From assembly GCA_903861055.1 (NCBI GenBank), contig CAIOSU010000240.1, positions 1 to 19,705 on the forward strand: a stretch of 19,705 nucleotides of DNA, in the 5' to 3' direction. This document shows positions 7,930-14,639 of the stretch, one piece after another (within the stretch, counting starts at the first letter, position 1; each line of letters starts with the position of its first letter). The position numbers and the translations under genes were made by a program. The stretch is from an uncultured bacterium (GTDB lineage Bacteria > Bacteroidota > Bacteroidia > Chitinophagales > CAIOSU01). The notes below the pieces were generated by a model. It made no database searches. It was given only the letters and a program-made list of their open reading frames with translations, and had not been told where the DNA came from.

Positions 7930-10209
7930 ATGGCATTTGATTTTAAAATGATCCAAAAGGTGTACGATGCATTGCCTGCCCGCGTAGCTAAAGCCCGTGA
8001 GGTAGTTGGTCGTCCGCTTACCCTTACCGAAAAAATTCTTTACGCTCACTTGTATGCTTCGCAAGAAGCCGAGAATTTCCAAAGGGGCAAATCGTACGTT
8101 GATTTTGCACCCGATCGCGTTGCTATGCAAGACGCCACTGCCCAAATGGCCCTGTTGCAGTTTATGCAAGCTGGCAAGCCCCAAGCCGCCGTGCCTTCTA
8201 CCGTGCACTGCGACCACTTGATTTTGGCCAAAGATGGTGCTGCCAAAGATTTAACAACTTCGTTGGAAGTGAACAAAGAGGTGTTTAACTTCTTGGGTTC
8301 GGTTTCGAATAAATATGGTATCGGTTTCTGGAAACCAGGTGCTGGTATCATTCACCAAGTTATCTTGGAAAACTATGCTTTCCCTGGTGGTATGATGATT
8401 GGTACCGACTCGCACACCGTGAACGCGGGCGGACTAGGTATGGTCGCCATTGGCGTAGGTGGTGCCGATGCGGTTGACGTAATGGCCGGCATGGCTTGGG
8501 AGCTGAAATTCCCTAAACTGATTGGTGTGAAACTAACCGGCAAAATGAGCGGTTGGACTTCAGCTAAAGACGTGATACTTAAAGTGGCTGGTATCCTTAC
8601 CGTAAAAGGTGGTACCGGTGCTATTGTTGAATATTTTGGCCCAGGTGCCGAAACCTTTAGCTGCACAGGCAAAGGTACCATCTGTAACATGGGTGCCGAA
8701 ATTGGCGCTACCACCTCTATCTTCGGATATGACGATAGCATGAAGCGTTATTTGATTTCTACCGACCGTGCCGATGTGGCTGCTGCCGCTGATGCCGTTC
8801 GTGAGCATTTGATTGCCGACCCTGAGGTGTACGCTAACCCTGAGGCTTATTTCGATCAAGTTATCGAAATCAACCTTACCGAGCTGGAGCCGCACATTAA
8901 CGGCCCTTTCACTCCGGATTTGGCTTGGCCTTTATCGAAATTTGCACAAGCCGTGCGCGACAACAACTATCCGCAAGAATTGGAAGTTGGTTTGATTGGT
9001 AGCTGCACCAACTCTTCTTACGAAGACATTAGCCGTGCCGCTTCTTTGGCTAAACAGGCTATCGATAAAAACCTGAAAGTAAAAGCAGAATATACCATTA
9101 CCCCAGGCTCGGAAGTAGTACGCTACACCGTAGAGCGCGACGGATTTTTGGATACTTTCGAGAAAATTGGTGGCGTGGTTATGGCAAATGCTTGTGGCCC
9201 GTGCATTGGCCAATGGAGCCGCCATACCAACGACCCGAACCGCAAGAACTCAATCATCACTTCGTTCAACCGTAATTTTGCGAAACGTAACGATGGCAAC
9301 CCGAATACCCACTCTTTTGTGGCTTCGCCTGAGATTGTTACCGCATTTGCCATTGCTGGCGATTTGACGTTTAACCCAATTACCGATACCCTCATTAACC
9401 GTGATGGCGTAGCCGTGAAACTGGACGAACCAACTGGCTTGGAACTTCCACCAAAAGGTTTTGACGCTGAGGACCCAGGCTACCAAGCCCCTGCAGCCGA
9501 CGGCTCTACCGTGCAGATTGTTGTTGACCCTACTAGCGAGCGCCTACAATTGCTGGAAGGCTTTAAGCCTTGGGAAGGTACCGACATTAAAGGCTTGAAG
9601 CTTTTGATTAAAGCGAAAGGCAAATGTACTACCGACCACATTTCGATGGCTGGCCCGTGGTTGCGTTTCCGTGGCCACTTGGATAACATTGCCAATAACA
9701 CCCTAACGGGTGCTACCAACTTCTTTAACGAGAAGGTGAACGCGGTGAAAAACCAATTGACTGGCGAGTATGTAGAAGTACCAACCGCCGCCCGTGCTTA
9801 CAAAGCTGCTGGCATTGGTAGCATAGTAGTGGGCGACGAAAACTACGGCGAAGGCAGTAGCCGCGAGCATGCAGCCATGCAGCCGCGCCACTTGGCCGTT
9901 CGTGCCGTGTTGGTTCGCTCATTTGCGCGCATACACGAAACCAACTTGAAGAAACAAGGTATGTTGGGATTGACCTTTGCCAACCCAGCCGACTACGATA
10001 AAATCCAAGAGAACGATAGCATCGACATCGTGGGTCTTACTACCTTCGCGCCTGGTGTGCCGCTTACGTTGGTACTAAACCACAAAGACGGCAGCAGCGA
10101 GAGCATTACCGTAAACCACACTTACAACGAGCAGCAGATTGAGTGGTTTAAAGCCGGTAGCGCTTTGAACAAAATCAAAGAAGAAGCTGCTTTGGCTGCT
10201 GGTAAGTAG
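7930..10209 (+). CDS. Aconitate hydratase, mitochondrial type
   Basis: Interconverts citrate and isocitrate via cis-aconitate in the TCA cycle. 759 residues, matching the ~750-780 of the mitochondrial-type (AcnA, mAcn-like) subfamily found in Bacteroidota rather than the ~890-residue cytosolic type. Visible: STVHCDHL (90-97), IGTDSHTVNAGGLG (157-170), the three 4Fe-4S cysteines (C359 in IGSCTN; C422 and C425 in ACGPCIG), FNRNF (446-450), the swivelling domain with TTDHISMAGPWLRFRG (567-582) and the substrate-binding loop GENYGEGSSREH-type motif (DENYGEGSSREHAA, 636-649). All catalytic motifs are intact. The gene is monocistronic: a -7 box precedes it and a near-perfect terminator follows. Its Fe-S cluster may depend on A-type carriers like the one at 17780-18106. 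Confidence 0.97.
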   Translation: MAFDFKMIQKVYDALPARVAKAREVVGRPLTLTEKILYAHLYASQEAENFQRGKSYVDFAPDRVAMQDATAQMALLQFMQAGKPQAAVPSTVHCDHLILAKDGAAKDLTTSLEVNKEVFNFLGSVSNKYGIGFWKPGAGIIHQVILENYAFPGGMMIGTDSHTVNAGGLGMVAIGVGGADAVDVMAGMAWELKFPKLIGVKLTGKMSGWTSAKDVILKVAGILTVKGGTGAIVEYFGPGAETFSCTGKGTICNMGAEIGATTSIFGYDDSMKRYLISTDRADVAAAADAVREHLIADPEVYANPEAYFDQVIEINLTELEPHINGPFTPDLAWPLSKFAQAVRDNNYPQELEVGLIGSCTNSSYEDISRAASLAKQAIDKNLKVKAEYTITPGSEVVRYTVERDGFLDTFEKIGGVVMANACGPCIGQWSRHTNDPNRKNSIITSFNRNFAKRNDGNPNTHSFVASPEIVTAFAIAGDLTFNPITDTLINRDGVAVKLDEPTGLELPPKGFDAEDPGYQAPAADGSTVQIVVDPTSERLQLLEGFKPWEGTDIKGLKLLIKAKGKCTTDHISMAGPWLRFRGHLDNIANNTLTGATNFFNEKVNAVKNQLTGEYVEVPTAARAYKAAGIGSIVVGDENYGEGSSREHAAMQPRHLAVRAVLVRSFARIHETNLKKQGMLGLTFANPADYDKIQENDSIDIVGLTTFAPGVPLTLVLNHKDGSSESITVNHTYNEQQIEWFKAGSALNKIKEEAALAAGK

Positions 10210-10251
10210 TTGATTTGTTATTAGTTGATTAGTTATTAGTAACTACTAGTG
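10207..10251 (+). repeat. Alternating 8/7-nt array starting at the aconitase stop
   Basis: Units from the stop codon on: TAGTTGAT, TTGTTAT, TAGTTGAT, TAGTTAT, TAGTAAC, TACTAGTG (8,7,8,7,7,8). Stops occur in all three frames (TAG 10207, TGA 10211, TAG 10230). Confidence 0.75.
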
Positions 10252-10261
10252 AATAGATATT

Positions 10262-10298
10262 AAATCGCCCCGCATCGTTGATGCGGGGCGATTTTTTT
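10262..10298 (+). terminator. Rho-independent terminator of aconitase
   Basis: Perfect 15-bp stem (10262-10276 with 10280-10294), GTT loop, GC-rich core and seven T's (10292-10298). The symmetric A/T flanks may let it work in both directions. Confidence 0.95.
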
Positions 10299-10309
10299 AT
10301 GCCCCTACC

Positions 10310-10524
10310 CGTCATTGCGAAAAATTTCTTTAAGCTTTTTGCGAAATGACATTTTGAAGCAATCCCCCAACCGAGGCGGCGAATTGGTATACTTGCACTT
10401 TCAAAAGTACATATTGCGCACATGGTCATTGGCATCCAAAGATTATGCTCCGTATTAGGGGATTGCTTCAAGCCTATAAAGGTCATAACTTGTTTAGCGA
10501 GCAAGCTAGGCTTTCGCAATGACG
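10310..10524. mobile_element. 215-bp palindromic MITE-like repeat
   Basis: Outer 13-bp perfect inverted repeats CGTCATTGCGAAA (10310-10322) and its complement (10512-10524), and inner 12-bp perfect inverted repeats GAAGCAATCCCC (10356-10367) with 10458-10469. The whole can fold into a long imperfect hairpin. The GTCATTGCGA / GAAGCAATCC words resemble dispersed repeats I recall from many bacterial genomes. It carries no credible gene and no visible target duplication. Confidence 0.7.
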
Positions 10525-10538
10525 AGAAACGGAAATTG

Positions 10539-11057
10539 TTACAGTTTATACCTACCCTGCACCACCCCACCTCCAAAATCCGTCAACTCTAGCAATTCAA
10601 GCTTAGCCTCACGGGTAGAAGCCGGCCACAGCGGTATGCCATCACCCAATAATACGGGTATTTGGGTGAGGATGAGCTCGTCAATCAATTCGGCTTCGTA
10701 GAGGGCTTTAATGATTTCGGCGCCGCCGATAAGCCAGATATGTTGCTGGGCGGTGGCTTTTAGTTGGCGCACAAAGTCGGCGGGAGGCTTGGTTACCCAA
10801 GTGATGTTGTCTTCGGGTGCGTGCGCAGTGCGGCTAAAAACGTAATTGGTCAGGCCTGGGTATCCCGCCTCGCCAAACCCTTTCACCACTTGGTAGGTGT
10901 TGTTACCCATTAGGGTGGTGCCAATGCCAGCGAGAAACGCCTTGTAGCCGAAGTCGCCGTCATCATCGGGTGCGGGCGGCAGCCAATCCAGGCTATGGTC
11001 TTTGCGGGCTATGTAGCCGTCCATACTGGCAGCTATGTACAGAATTACTTTGGTCAT
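10539..11057 (-). CDS. Dihydrofolate reductase family protein (RibD C-terminal-like)
   Basis: 172 residues, typical of the short DHFR/RibD_C family. N-terminal strand VILYIAASMDGYIAR (4-18) with DWLP following, TTLMGNNTYQVV (47-58, the NADPH-binding region), IWLIGGAEIIKALYEAELIDEL (107-128, the glycine-pair loop of the reductase fold) and LGDGIPLW (137-144). Members are NADPH-dependent reductases with various, often unknown, substrates; they should not be equated with true FolA, whose motifs differ. It starts 34 bp after the stop of the secreted-protein gene at 11092, same strand, so the two probably share a transcript. Its 3' end lies 14 bp from the MITE-like element. Start ATG 11057 opens the conserved first strand. 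Confidence 0.88.
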   Translation of the reverse strand: MTKVILYIAASMDGYIARKDHSLDWLPPAPDDDGDFGYKAFLAGIGTTLMGNNTYQVVKGFGEAGYPGLTNYVFSRTAHAPEDNITWVTKPPADFVRQLKATAQQHIWLIGGAEIIKALYEAELIDELILTQIPVLLGDGIPLWPASTREAKLELLELTDFGGGVVQGRYKL

Positions 11058-11091
11058 ATGTCACAAACGTATACCAGCACCAAACGGTTGC

Positions 11092-11937
11092 TTACAACTC
11101 AAACACCTTCTCTTCTTGCAACTTGCCATTTAGCTCAAGGCGCACAAAGTATTTGCCCACTTCGTACCCACGCACCTCAATGCGGAACTTCATGGTGCTT
11201 TTGCCGCTCTTTACCATCATGTTGTCTTTTATAACGTACACCACTTCGCCAGCCTCATTGTATATGGCTAAACGTGCTGTGCCGGCCATGGCCAGCTTAA
11301 ACTCAAAATTTGCGTGTATAATGGCAGGCTCTTGGGTATATACCTGGCCCACAGGCGGGGCGGCTTTCTCTTTGTTGTACCACGGCAGGGGTTTACCTGT
11401 AAGCAGGTGCATAAACTGTAGCAAATCTTGCAGGCGGGTTGGGTCGCTGCCATACACGTTTTCGAGCCCTTCGTTATTAACCATAGCCCAAATAGCCGAT
11501 TGGCCCAAATCGTCTTGGTAGCCTTTAGTGGCTAAGTACTGGGCCAGCTTCACCAAAGTATCGTTGGCCATGGCACCCAATACAAACACGCTATTGGCAT
11601 ACGGCGACCCATTGCTCGGCTGTATGCACATGGCATTGATAATAAGCCTGCGCTTACTACCAGCGGCCAACTCCAAAAGGCGTGTGTCGGTAATGATAAG
11701 GTCTTGTATGGTGCTATCTTCTGAGTTGAGTTGCAGGCCAGCAGGTATATCTACAATAAGGTCCTTTTTATGCAGGCTATTTATTTCAAGGGCCATTACC
11801 TTACCCGTATATCCGCCTTCGCCAATGGCCTTAACACTTACTAGACCTTGGGCTACCGCATCTTTCAATAAAACCGTATTAGCCGCGAAAGTAGACAAGC
11901 CAAAACATACAAACAACAGCAGGAGGGTATTTCTCAT
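11092..11937 (-). CDS. Secreted protein of unknown function
   Basis: 281 residues from ATG 11937; a TTG 36 bases upstream is rejected because the signal peptide (MRNTLLLLFVCFGLSTFA|ANT) starts at this ATG. Residues 20-130 look like a beta-rich domain (LKDAVAQGLV, GKVMALEINSL), 130-190 are more helical (DLGQSAIWAMVNNEGLENVYG), and about 210-281 form an Ig-like segment (ARLAIYNEAGEVVYVIKD ... YEVGKYFVRLELNG) that resembles the FlgD-like fold of T9SS sorting domains but lacks the PNP motif. Export by Sec is well supported; T9SS export is only possible. It is upstream of, and probably co-transcribed with, the reductase gene. I do not recognise the family. Confidence 0.8.
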   Translation of the reverse strand: MRNTLLLLFVCFGLSTFAANTVLLKDAVAQGLVSVKAIGEGGYTGKVMALEINSLHKKDLIVDIPAGLQLNSEDSTIQDLIITDTRLLELAAGSKRRLIINAMCIQPSNGSPYANSVFVLGAMANDTLVKLAQYLATKGYQDDLGQSAIWAMVNNEGLENVYGSDPTRLQDLLQFMHLLTGKPLPWYNKEKAAPPVGQVYTQEPAIIHANFEFKLAMAGTARLAIYNEAGEVVYVIKDNMMVKSGKSTMKFRIEVRGYEVGKYFVRLELNGKLQEEKVFEL

Positions 11938-12017
11938 ATGGGGCAATTTGCAATAGAACGGCGAAGGTGTCAACTGTATTACATAAGGTGCCTAAAATAC
12001 GGGTTACTACTTATTGG

Positions 12018-12058
12018 CAGGGCCCTCACCCTACCGCACCCATAGGGAGAGGAGCTAC
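12018..12058. repeat. Possible dispersed intergenic repeat fragment
   Basis: The stretch contains GGCCCTCACCCTA and ATAGGGAGAGGAG, which on the minus strand recalls the 'CTCTCCC...GGGTGAGGG' words scattered in many genomes. Support is word similarity from memory only. The rest of 11938-12110 shows nothing else I can name. Confidence 0.25.
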
Positions 12059-12110
12059 CATGTTTCGACACAAAGAAAGTTGCACTCAAGGCTACCGAAA
12101 CCATTACCCA

Positions 12111-12144
12111 TAAAAAAATCCGCTATGGCAAGCCACAGCGGATT
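12111..12144 (-). terminator. Rho-independent terminator of the Asp-rich protein gene
   Basis: On the minus strand an 8-bp stem (AATCCGCT at 12117-12124 pairing with 12137-12144), extended by TGGC/GCCA inside after one mismatch, followed by T's complementary to A 12112-12118. It lies 33 bp past the stop. Confidence 0.85.
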
Positions 12145-12176
12145 GAATACATTTACCTATAAAGGGCAACTAACGA

Positions 12177-12446
12177 TTAATAATCGTCGTCGTCGTCATC
12201 GAACTTATCGAAATCTTCGAAGCGATGGTTAAATTCTTCAAACTCATCATCGTCTTCCGATTTTGATTTTTTACCTGGCTTACCCAATGGCTTTTTTGCT
12301 GCTGGCTTTTTAGGCTCGGCATCAAAATCATCATCATCGTCGTCATCGAGATCATCTAAATCATCATCATCATCGAAATCATTGGTATCGAGGTCGTCAT
12401 CCTCTTCTTCATCTGGATCGTAACCTCCATTTTTTTTACCTGGCAT
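12177..12446 (-). CDS. Small Asp-rich acidic protein
   Basis: 89 residues. A short basic start (MPGKKNGG), an acidic block (12-44) made mostly of Asp, a basic Lys/Pro linker (about 45-63, with PKKPAAKKPLGKPGKK), and a second acidic C-terminal block with Phe/Glu (64-89) ending in DDDDDDY. Low complexity, no fold visible, presumably disordered and cytoplasmic. That it is a real gene is supported by its ATG, its own -7 box 81 nt upstream and a good terminator 33 bp downstream. The coding DNA contains GAT/GAC runs that could expand or contract by slippage while keeping frame. Similar charge-patterned small proteins occur in Bacteroidota, without known function; RNA polymerase delta-like or histone-like roles are speculation. 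Confidence 0.75.
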   Translation of the reverse strand: MPGKKNGGYDPDEEEDDDLDTNDFDDDDDLDDLDDDDDDDFDAEPKKPAAKKPLGKPGKKSKSEDDDEFEEFNHRFEDFDKFDDDDDDY

Positions 12447-12527
12447 GGCTTTGACGTTTTTATTTAAGTGTTTGTGATTAAATCGATTTCAATATGGCCT
12501 GAGCCTTTTATTGTTTCTAAGATACGG

Positions 12528-12535
12528 CAAAATTA
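12528..12535 (-). promoter_or_regulatory. -7 element TAATTTTG upstream of the Asp-rich gene
   Basis: Exact TAnnTTTG on the minus strand, 81 nt before ATG 12446, implying a rather long 5' leader. Confidence 0.5.
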
Positions 12536-12590
12536 AGTTTTCAAAACAAACTGAAAAGCGGAAAAGTGATTTTTTTTAAGAAATTTAATC

Positions 12591-12788
12591 TTACTTGGCA
12601 CTTTTCACCCCATCAAGGTCATCTCTATCCTTCAATTTCTTGTCTTCAACGTTCTTATTCAGAAAATTGTTAAGTTTTTCAATCGGTGTATTGGTTATAA
12701 TTTGACCAAACTCGTTAATCTTCATCTCAAAGCCATGCAAGTCTTCATGTACTTGTGGCATACCTTCCTTTGGTTTTTTCTTAGGCAT
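12591..12788 (-). CDS. Small conserved-looking protein of unknown function
   Basis: 65 residues: basic start (MPKKKPKEGMPQ), core VHEDLHGFEMKINEFGQIITNTPIEKL (13-39, written in family-like alternation of a beta pair FEMKINEFGQI and a helix IEKLNNFLNKNV), and a charged tail (DKKLKDRDDLDGVKSAK). It resembles small uncharacterised Bacteroidota proteins that I recall near gltX; the function is unknown. Placed 122 bp downstream of gltX on the same strand, possibly co-transcribed. The ATG at 12788 is preceded, after one base, by five heptamer repeats where a ribosome-binding site would lie. No Shine-Dalgarno is present, which is usual in this phylum. Confidence 0.75.
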   Translation of the reverse strand: MPKKKPKEGMPQVHEDLHGFEMKINEFGQIITNTPIEKLNNFLNKNVEDKKLKDRDDLDGVKSAK

Positions 12789-12789
12789 G

Positions 12790-12824
12790 TTATTGGTTAT
12801 TCGTTATTAGTTATTGGTTATTGG
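12790..12824. repeat. Five TTATTNG heptamers directly before a start codon
   Basis: Plus-strand units: TTATTGG, TTATTCG, TTATTAG, TTATTGG, TTATTGG, without gaps. On the minus strand they form the immediate 5' leader (CNAATAA units) of the 65-residue protein. Confidence 0.85.
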
Positions 12825-12881
12825 TTTTGTGATTCCACACTTAGGGGCAATAAGCATACCAACTTCCTGTCTTACTAATAT

Positions 12882-12913
12882 ACCAATAAACTGATTAACG
12901 AATCAACATATTA
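12882..12913. repeat. Four octamers starting at the gltX stop codon
   Basis: Minus-strand units: TAATATGT (containing the TAA stop), TGATTCGT, TAATCAGT, TTATTGGT. The first three carry stops at offsets 0, 8 and 16, so in all three frames. Confidence 0.8.
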
Positions 12914-14446
12914 CTGCGCTACAAGCTCATTAAACACATCTATACCCTTATTCATGCGGCTTATGGTTTCTTCACGGCCAATTAACACAGCAGTATCGAA
13001 CACCGAAGGCCCTTGCATGGTGCCTGTGAGCATAATGCGTAATACAGGCAGCACATCGCCAAACCCAAGGCTATGGGCTTCCATAAACGCTTTGGTTTCA
13101 GCCTCTAATGCCGCAGCCGTAAAGTCTGGAAGGTTTTGAAAACGCACAACCAACTCCGAAAAAAACTCCTTTTTGCCTTCTTTCCATTTCTTCTTCAAAT
13201 TACCCTCGTCGTACTTATCGGGCCGCTGAAAAAAGAAATGTCCCTGCTCCCAAAAATCATTTAAAAAGGTGAGTCGTTCTGCTAGCAATCTGCTGGCTTC
13301 TGTTAAAAAAGCATCACTTACCACAATGCCCCGGGCAGTTAGTTGCGGTTTAACCATTTCGGCCAAGCTTGCTGGCTCAATGGTTTTAATATAGTGCTGG
13401 TTGAACCACTTAGCTTTCTCGAAATCAAACTTCGCCCCCGCTTTATTGATGCGCTCTAAACTGAACGCTGCAATCAATTCGGCCCTATTGAACACCTCTT
13501 GCTCCGTTCCTGGGTTCCAGCCCAAAAAGGCGAGCATATTCAAGAACGGCTCTGGCAAAAATCCCCTTTCACGGAAGCCCGATGATACTTCGCCCGTTTC
13601 AGGGTTCGTCCAGTCTAGTGAAAATACCGGAAAGCCCAATCGGTCGCCGTCGCGCTTACTGAGTTTGCCGTTACCGTCTGGTTTCAATATCAAGGGCAAG
13701 TGGGCAAACTTTGGCATCGTATCCGTCCAGCCAAAGGCACGGTATAGCAGCACATGTGTAGGTGCCGATGGCAGCCACTCCTCCCCTCTTATTACGTGGG
13801 TTATCTCCATTAGGTGGTCATCTACTACATTGGCCATGTGGTAGGTAGGCATGCCATCCGATTTCAATAGCACTTTATCATCCAACTGGCTGGTGTTAAA
13901 GCTCACCTCTCCACGAATTTCGTCGGTAAAGGTTACTTCTTCATTGGCGTTTACTTTCAAGCGTATCACATAGTCATCGCCGCGCTCCAAACGTTTGTTA
14001 ACCTCATCAACAGATAAGGTAAGCGAATTGCTGAGCTTTTGGCGGGTATTGCTATCGTATTTAAAGGTGCTGTTGCCGCCCTCGGTCATGCTTTCGCGCA
14101 TGGCATCCAGTTCTTCTTTGGTATCGAAGGCATAGTAAGCATTGCCTGATGCAATGAGCACATCGGCATACTGGCGGTACATGGGCTTGCGCTCACTTTG
14201 GCGGTAAGGCGCATGCGGCCCACCTACGTGAGGACCTTCTTGCACGGTAAGCCCGCACCACGCCAAGGTTTCGATAATATAATCTTCAGCACCCGGCACA
14301 TAGCGCTCTTGGTCGGTATCTTCAATACGCAATATAAAAGTGCCCCCTAGTTGTTGTGCCAGCAGGTAATTGTACAAGGCTGTGCGTACCCCACCAATAT
14401 GCAACGGACCCGTGGGGCTGGGCGCAAAACGTACTCTCGGTTTCAT
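12911..14446 (-). CDS. gltX: Glutamyl-tRNA synthetase
   Basis: Charges tRNA-Glu with glutamate in the cytoplasm. 511 residues from ATG 14446, the family length; this start gives the conserved MKPRVRFAPSPTGPLHIGG, whereas a TTG at 14485 would add 13 unconserved residues. Class I signatures: PTGPLHIGG (11-19) and KLSKR (261-265, the KMSKS variant). Other landmarks: RIEDTDQERYVPGAE (40-54), SDGMPTYHMANVVDDHLM (196-213), HVIRGEEWLPSAPTH (217-231). Residues about 270-300 contain the GFPVFSLDW...GEVSSGFRERGFLPE insertion common in Bacteroidota enzymes. The helical anticodon-binding part fills the rest. Its promoter box lies only 5 nt before ATG. Downstream are two small genes on the same strand. 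Confidence 0.98.
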   Translation of the reverse strand: MKPRVRFAPSPTGPLHIGGVRTALYNYLLAQQLGGTFILRIEDTDQERYVPGAEDYIIETLAWCGLTVQEGPHVGGPHAPYRQSERKPMYRQYADVLIASGNAYYAFDTKEELDAMRESMTEGGNSTFKYDSNTRQKLSNSLTLSVDEVNKRLERGDDYVIRLKVNANEEVTFTDEIRGEVSFNTSQLDDKVLLKSDGMPTYHMANVVDDHLMEITHVIRGEEWLPSAPTHVLLYRAFGWTDTMPKFAHLPLILKPDGNGKLSKRDGDRLGFPVFSLDWTNPETGEVSSGFRERGFLPEPFLNMLAFLGWNPGTEQEVFNRAELIAAFSLERINKAGAKFDFEKAKWFNQHYIKTIEPASLAEMVKPQLTARGIVVSDAFLTEASRLLAERLTFLNDFWEQGHFFFQRPDKYDEGNLKKKWKEGKKEFFSELVVRFQNLPDFTAAALEAETKAFMEAHSLGFGDVLPVLRIMLTGTMQGPSVFDTAVLIGREETISRMNKGIDVFNELVAQ

Positions 14447-14451
14447 GGGGG

Positions 14452-14459
14452 CAAAGTTA
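14452..14459 (-). promoter_or_regulatory. -7 element TAACTTTG immediately before gltX
   Basis: Exact TAnnTTTG on the minus strand, separated from ATG 14446 by five C's. A TTTG at 14486-14483, inside the heptamer array, lies 23 nt upstream and could be the -33 element. If used, the mRNA would have almost no leader. Confidence 0.5.
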
Positions 14460-14472
14460 GGGATTAAATGAT

Positions 14473-14500
14473 GTACGAGGTACAAAGTACGAAGTACGAT
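14473..14500. repeat. Four GTACNAN heptamers
   Basis: Units GTACGAG, GTACAAA, GTACGAA, GTACGAT without gaps, 27-54 bp upstream of gltX. Confidence 0.85.
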
Positions 14501-14546
14501 TGTGAAATGTTAAGGTCACACAATCTCGCATTAGGCCAGCATCCCC

Positions 14547-14579
14547 TCAATTCGGTAATTCTTCAATTCTGCTAATTCT
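14547..14579. repeat. NCAATTCN-type octamer array
   Basis: Units TCAATTCG, GTAATTCT, TCAATTCT, then one extra base and CTAATTCT. It lies between the divergent gltX and homogentisate dioxygenase genes. Confidence 0.7.
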
Positions 14580-14609
14580 GATTCAGACCTCGTAACCCGC
14601 AGTTTTTGC

Positions 14610-14617
14610 TACATTTG
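14610..14617 (+). promoter_or_regulatory. -7 element TACATTTG upstream of homogentisate dioxygenase
   Basis: Exact TAnnTTTG, 22 nt before ATG 14640. Confidence 0.6.
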
Positions 14618-14639
14618 TAGTAACCCTAAAATACCCGCT

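Noticed and set aside
9123..9486. Long antisense frames inside aconitase
   Set aside because: They are by-products of strong codon bias on the coding strand; the aconitase frame accounts for the whole region with intact motifs.
10229..10576. Open frame of 115 codons on the minus strand downstream of aconitase
   Set aside because: It runs through the terminator and the whole palindromic element, overlaps the 3' end of the DHFR-like gene, and its residues simply translate the repeat words.
12014..12232. Plus-strand frame of 72 codons
   Set aside because: It spans the minus-strand terminator and the antisense of the Asp-rich gene; the Arg-rich end is just the complement of GAT/GAC codons.
14501..14520. 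TGTGA...TCACA inverted repeat as a CRP/FNR-like operator
   Set aside because: The half-sites are 10 nt apart rather than 6, and nothing else supports a Crp-family site there.
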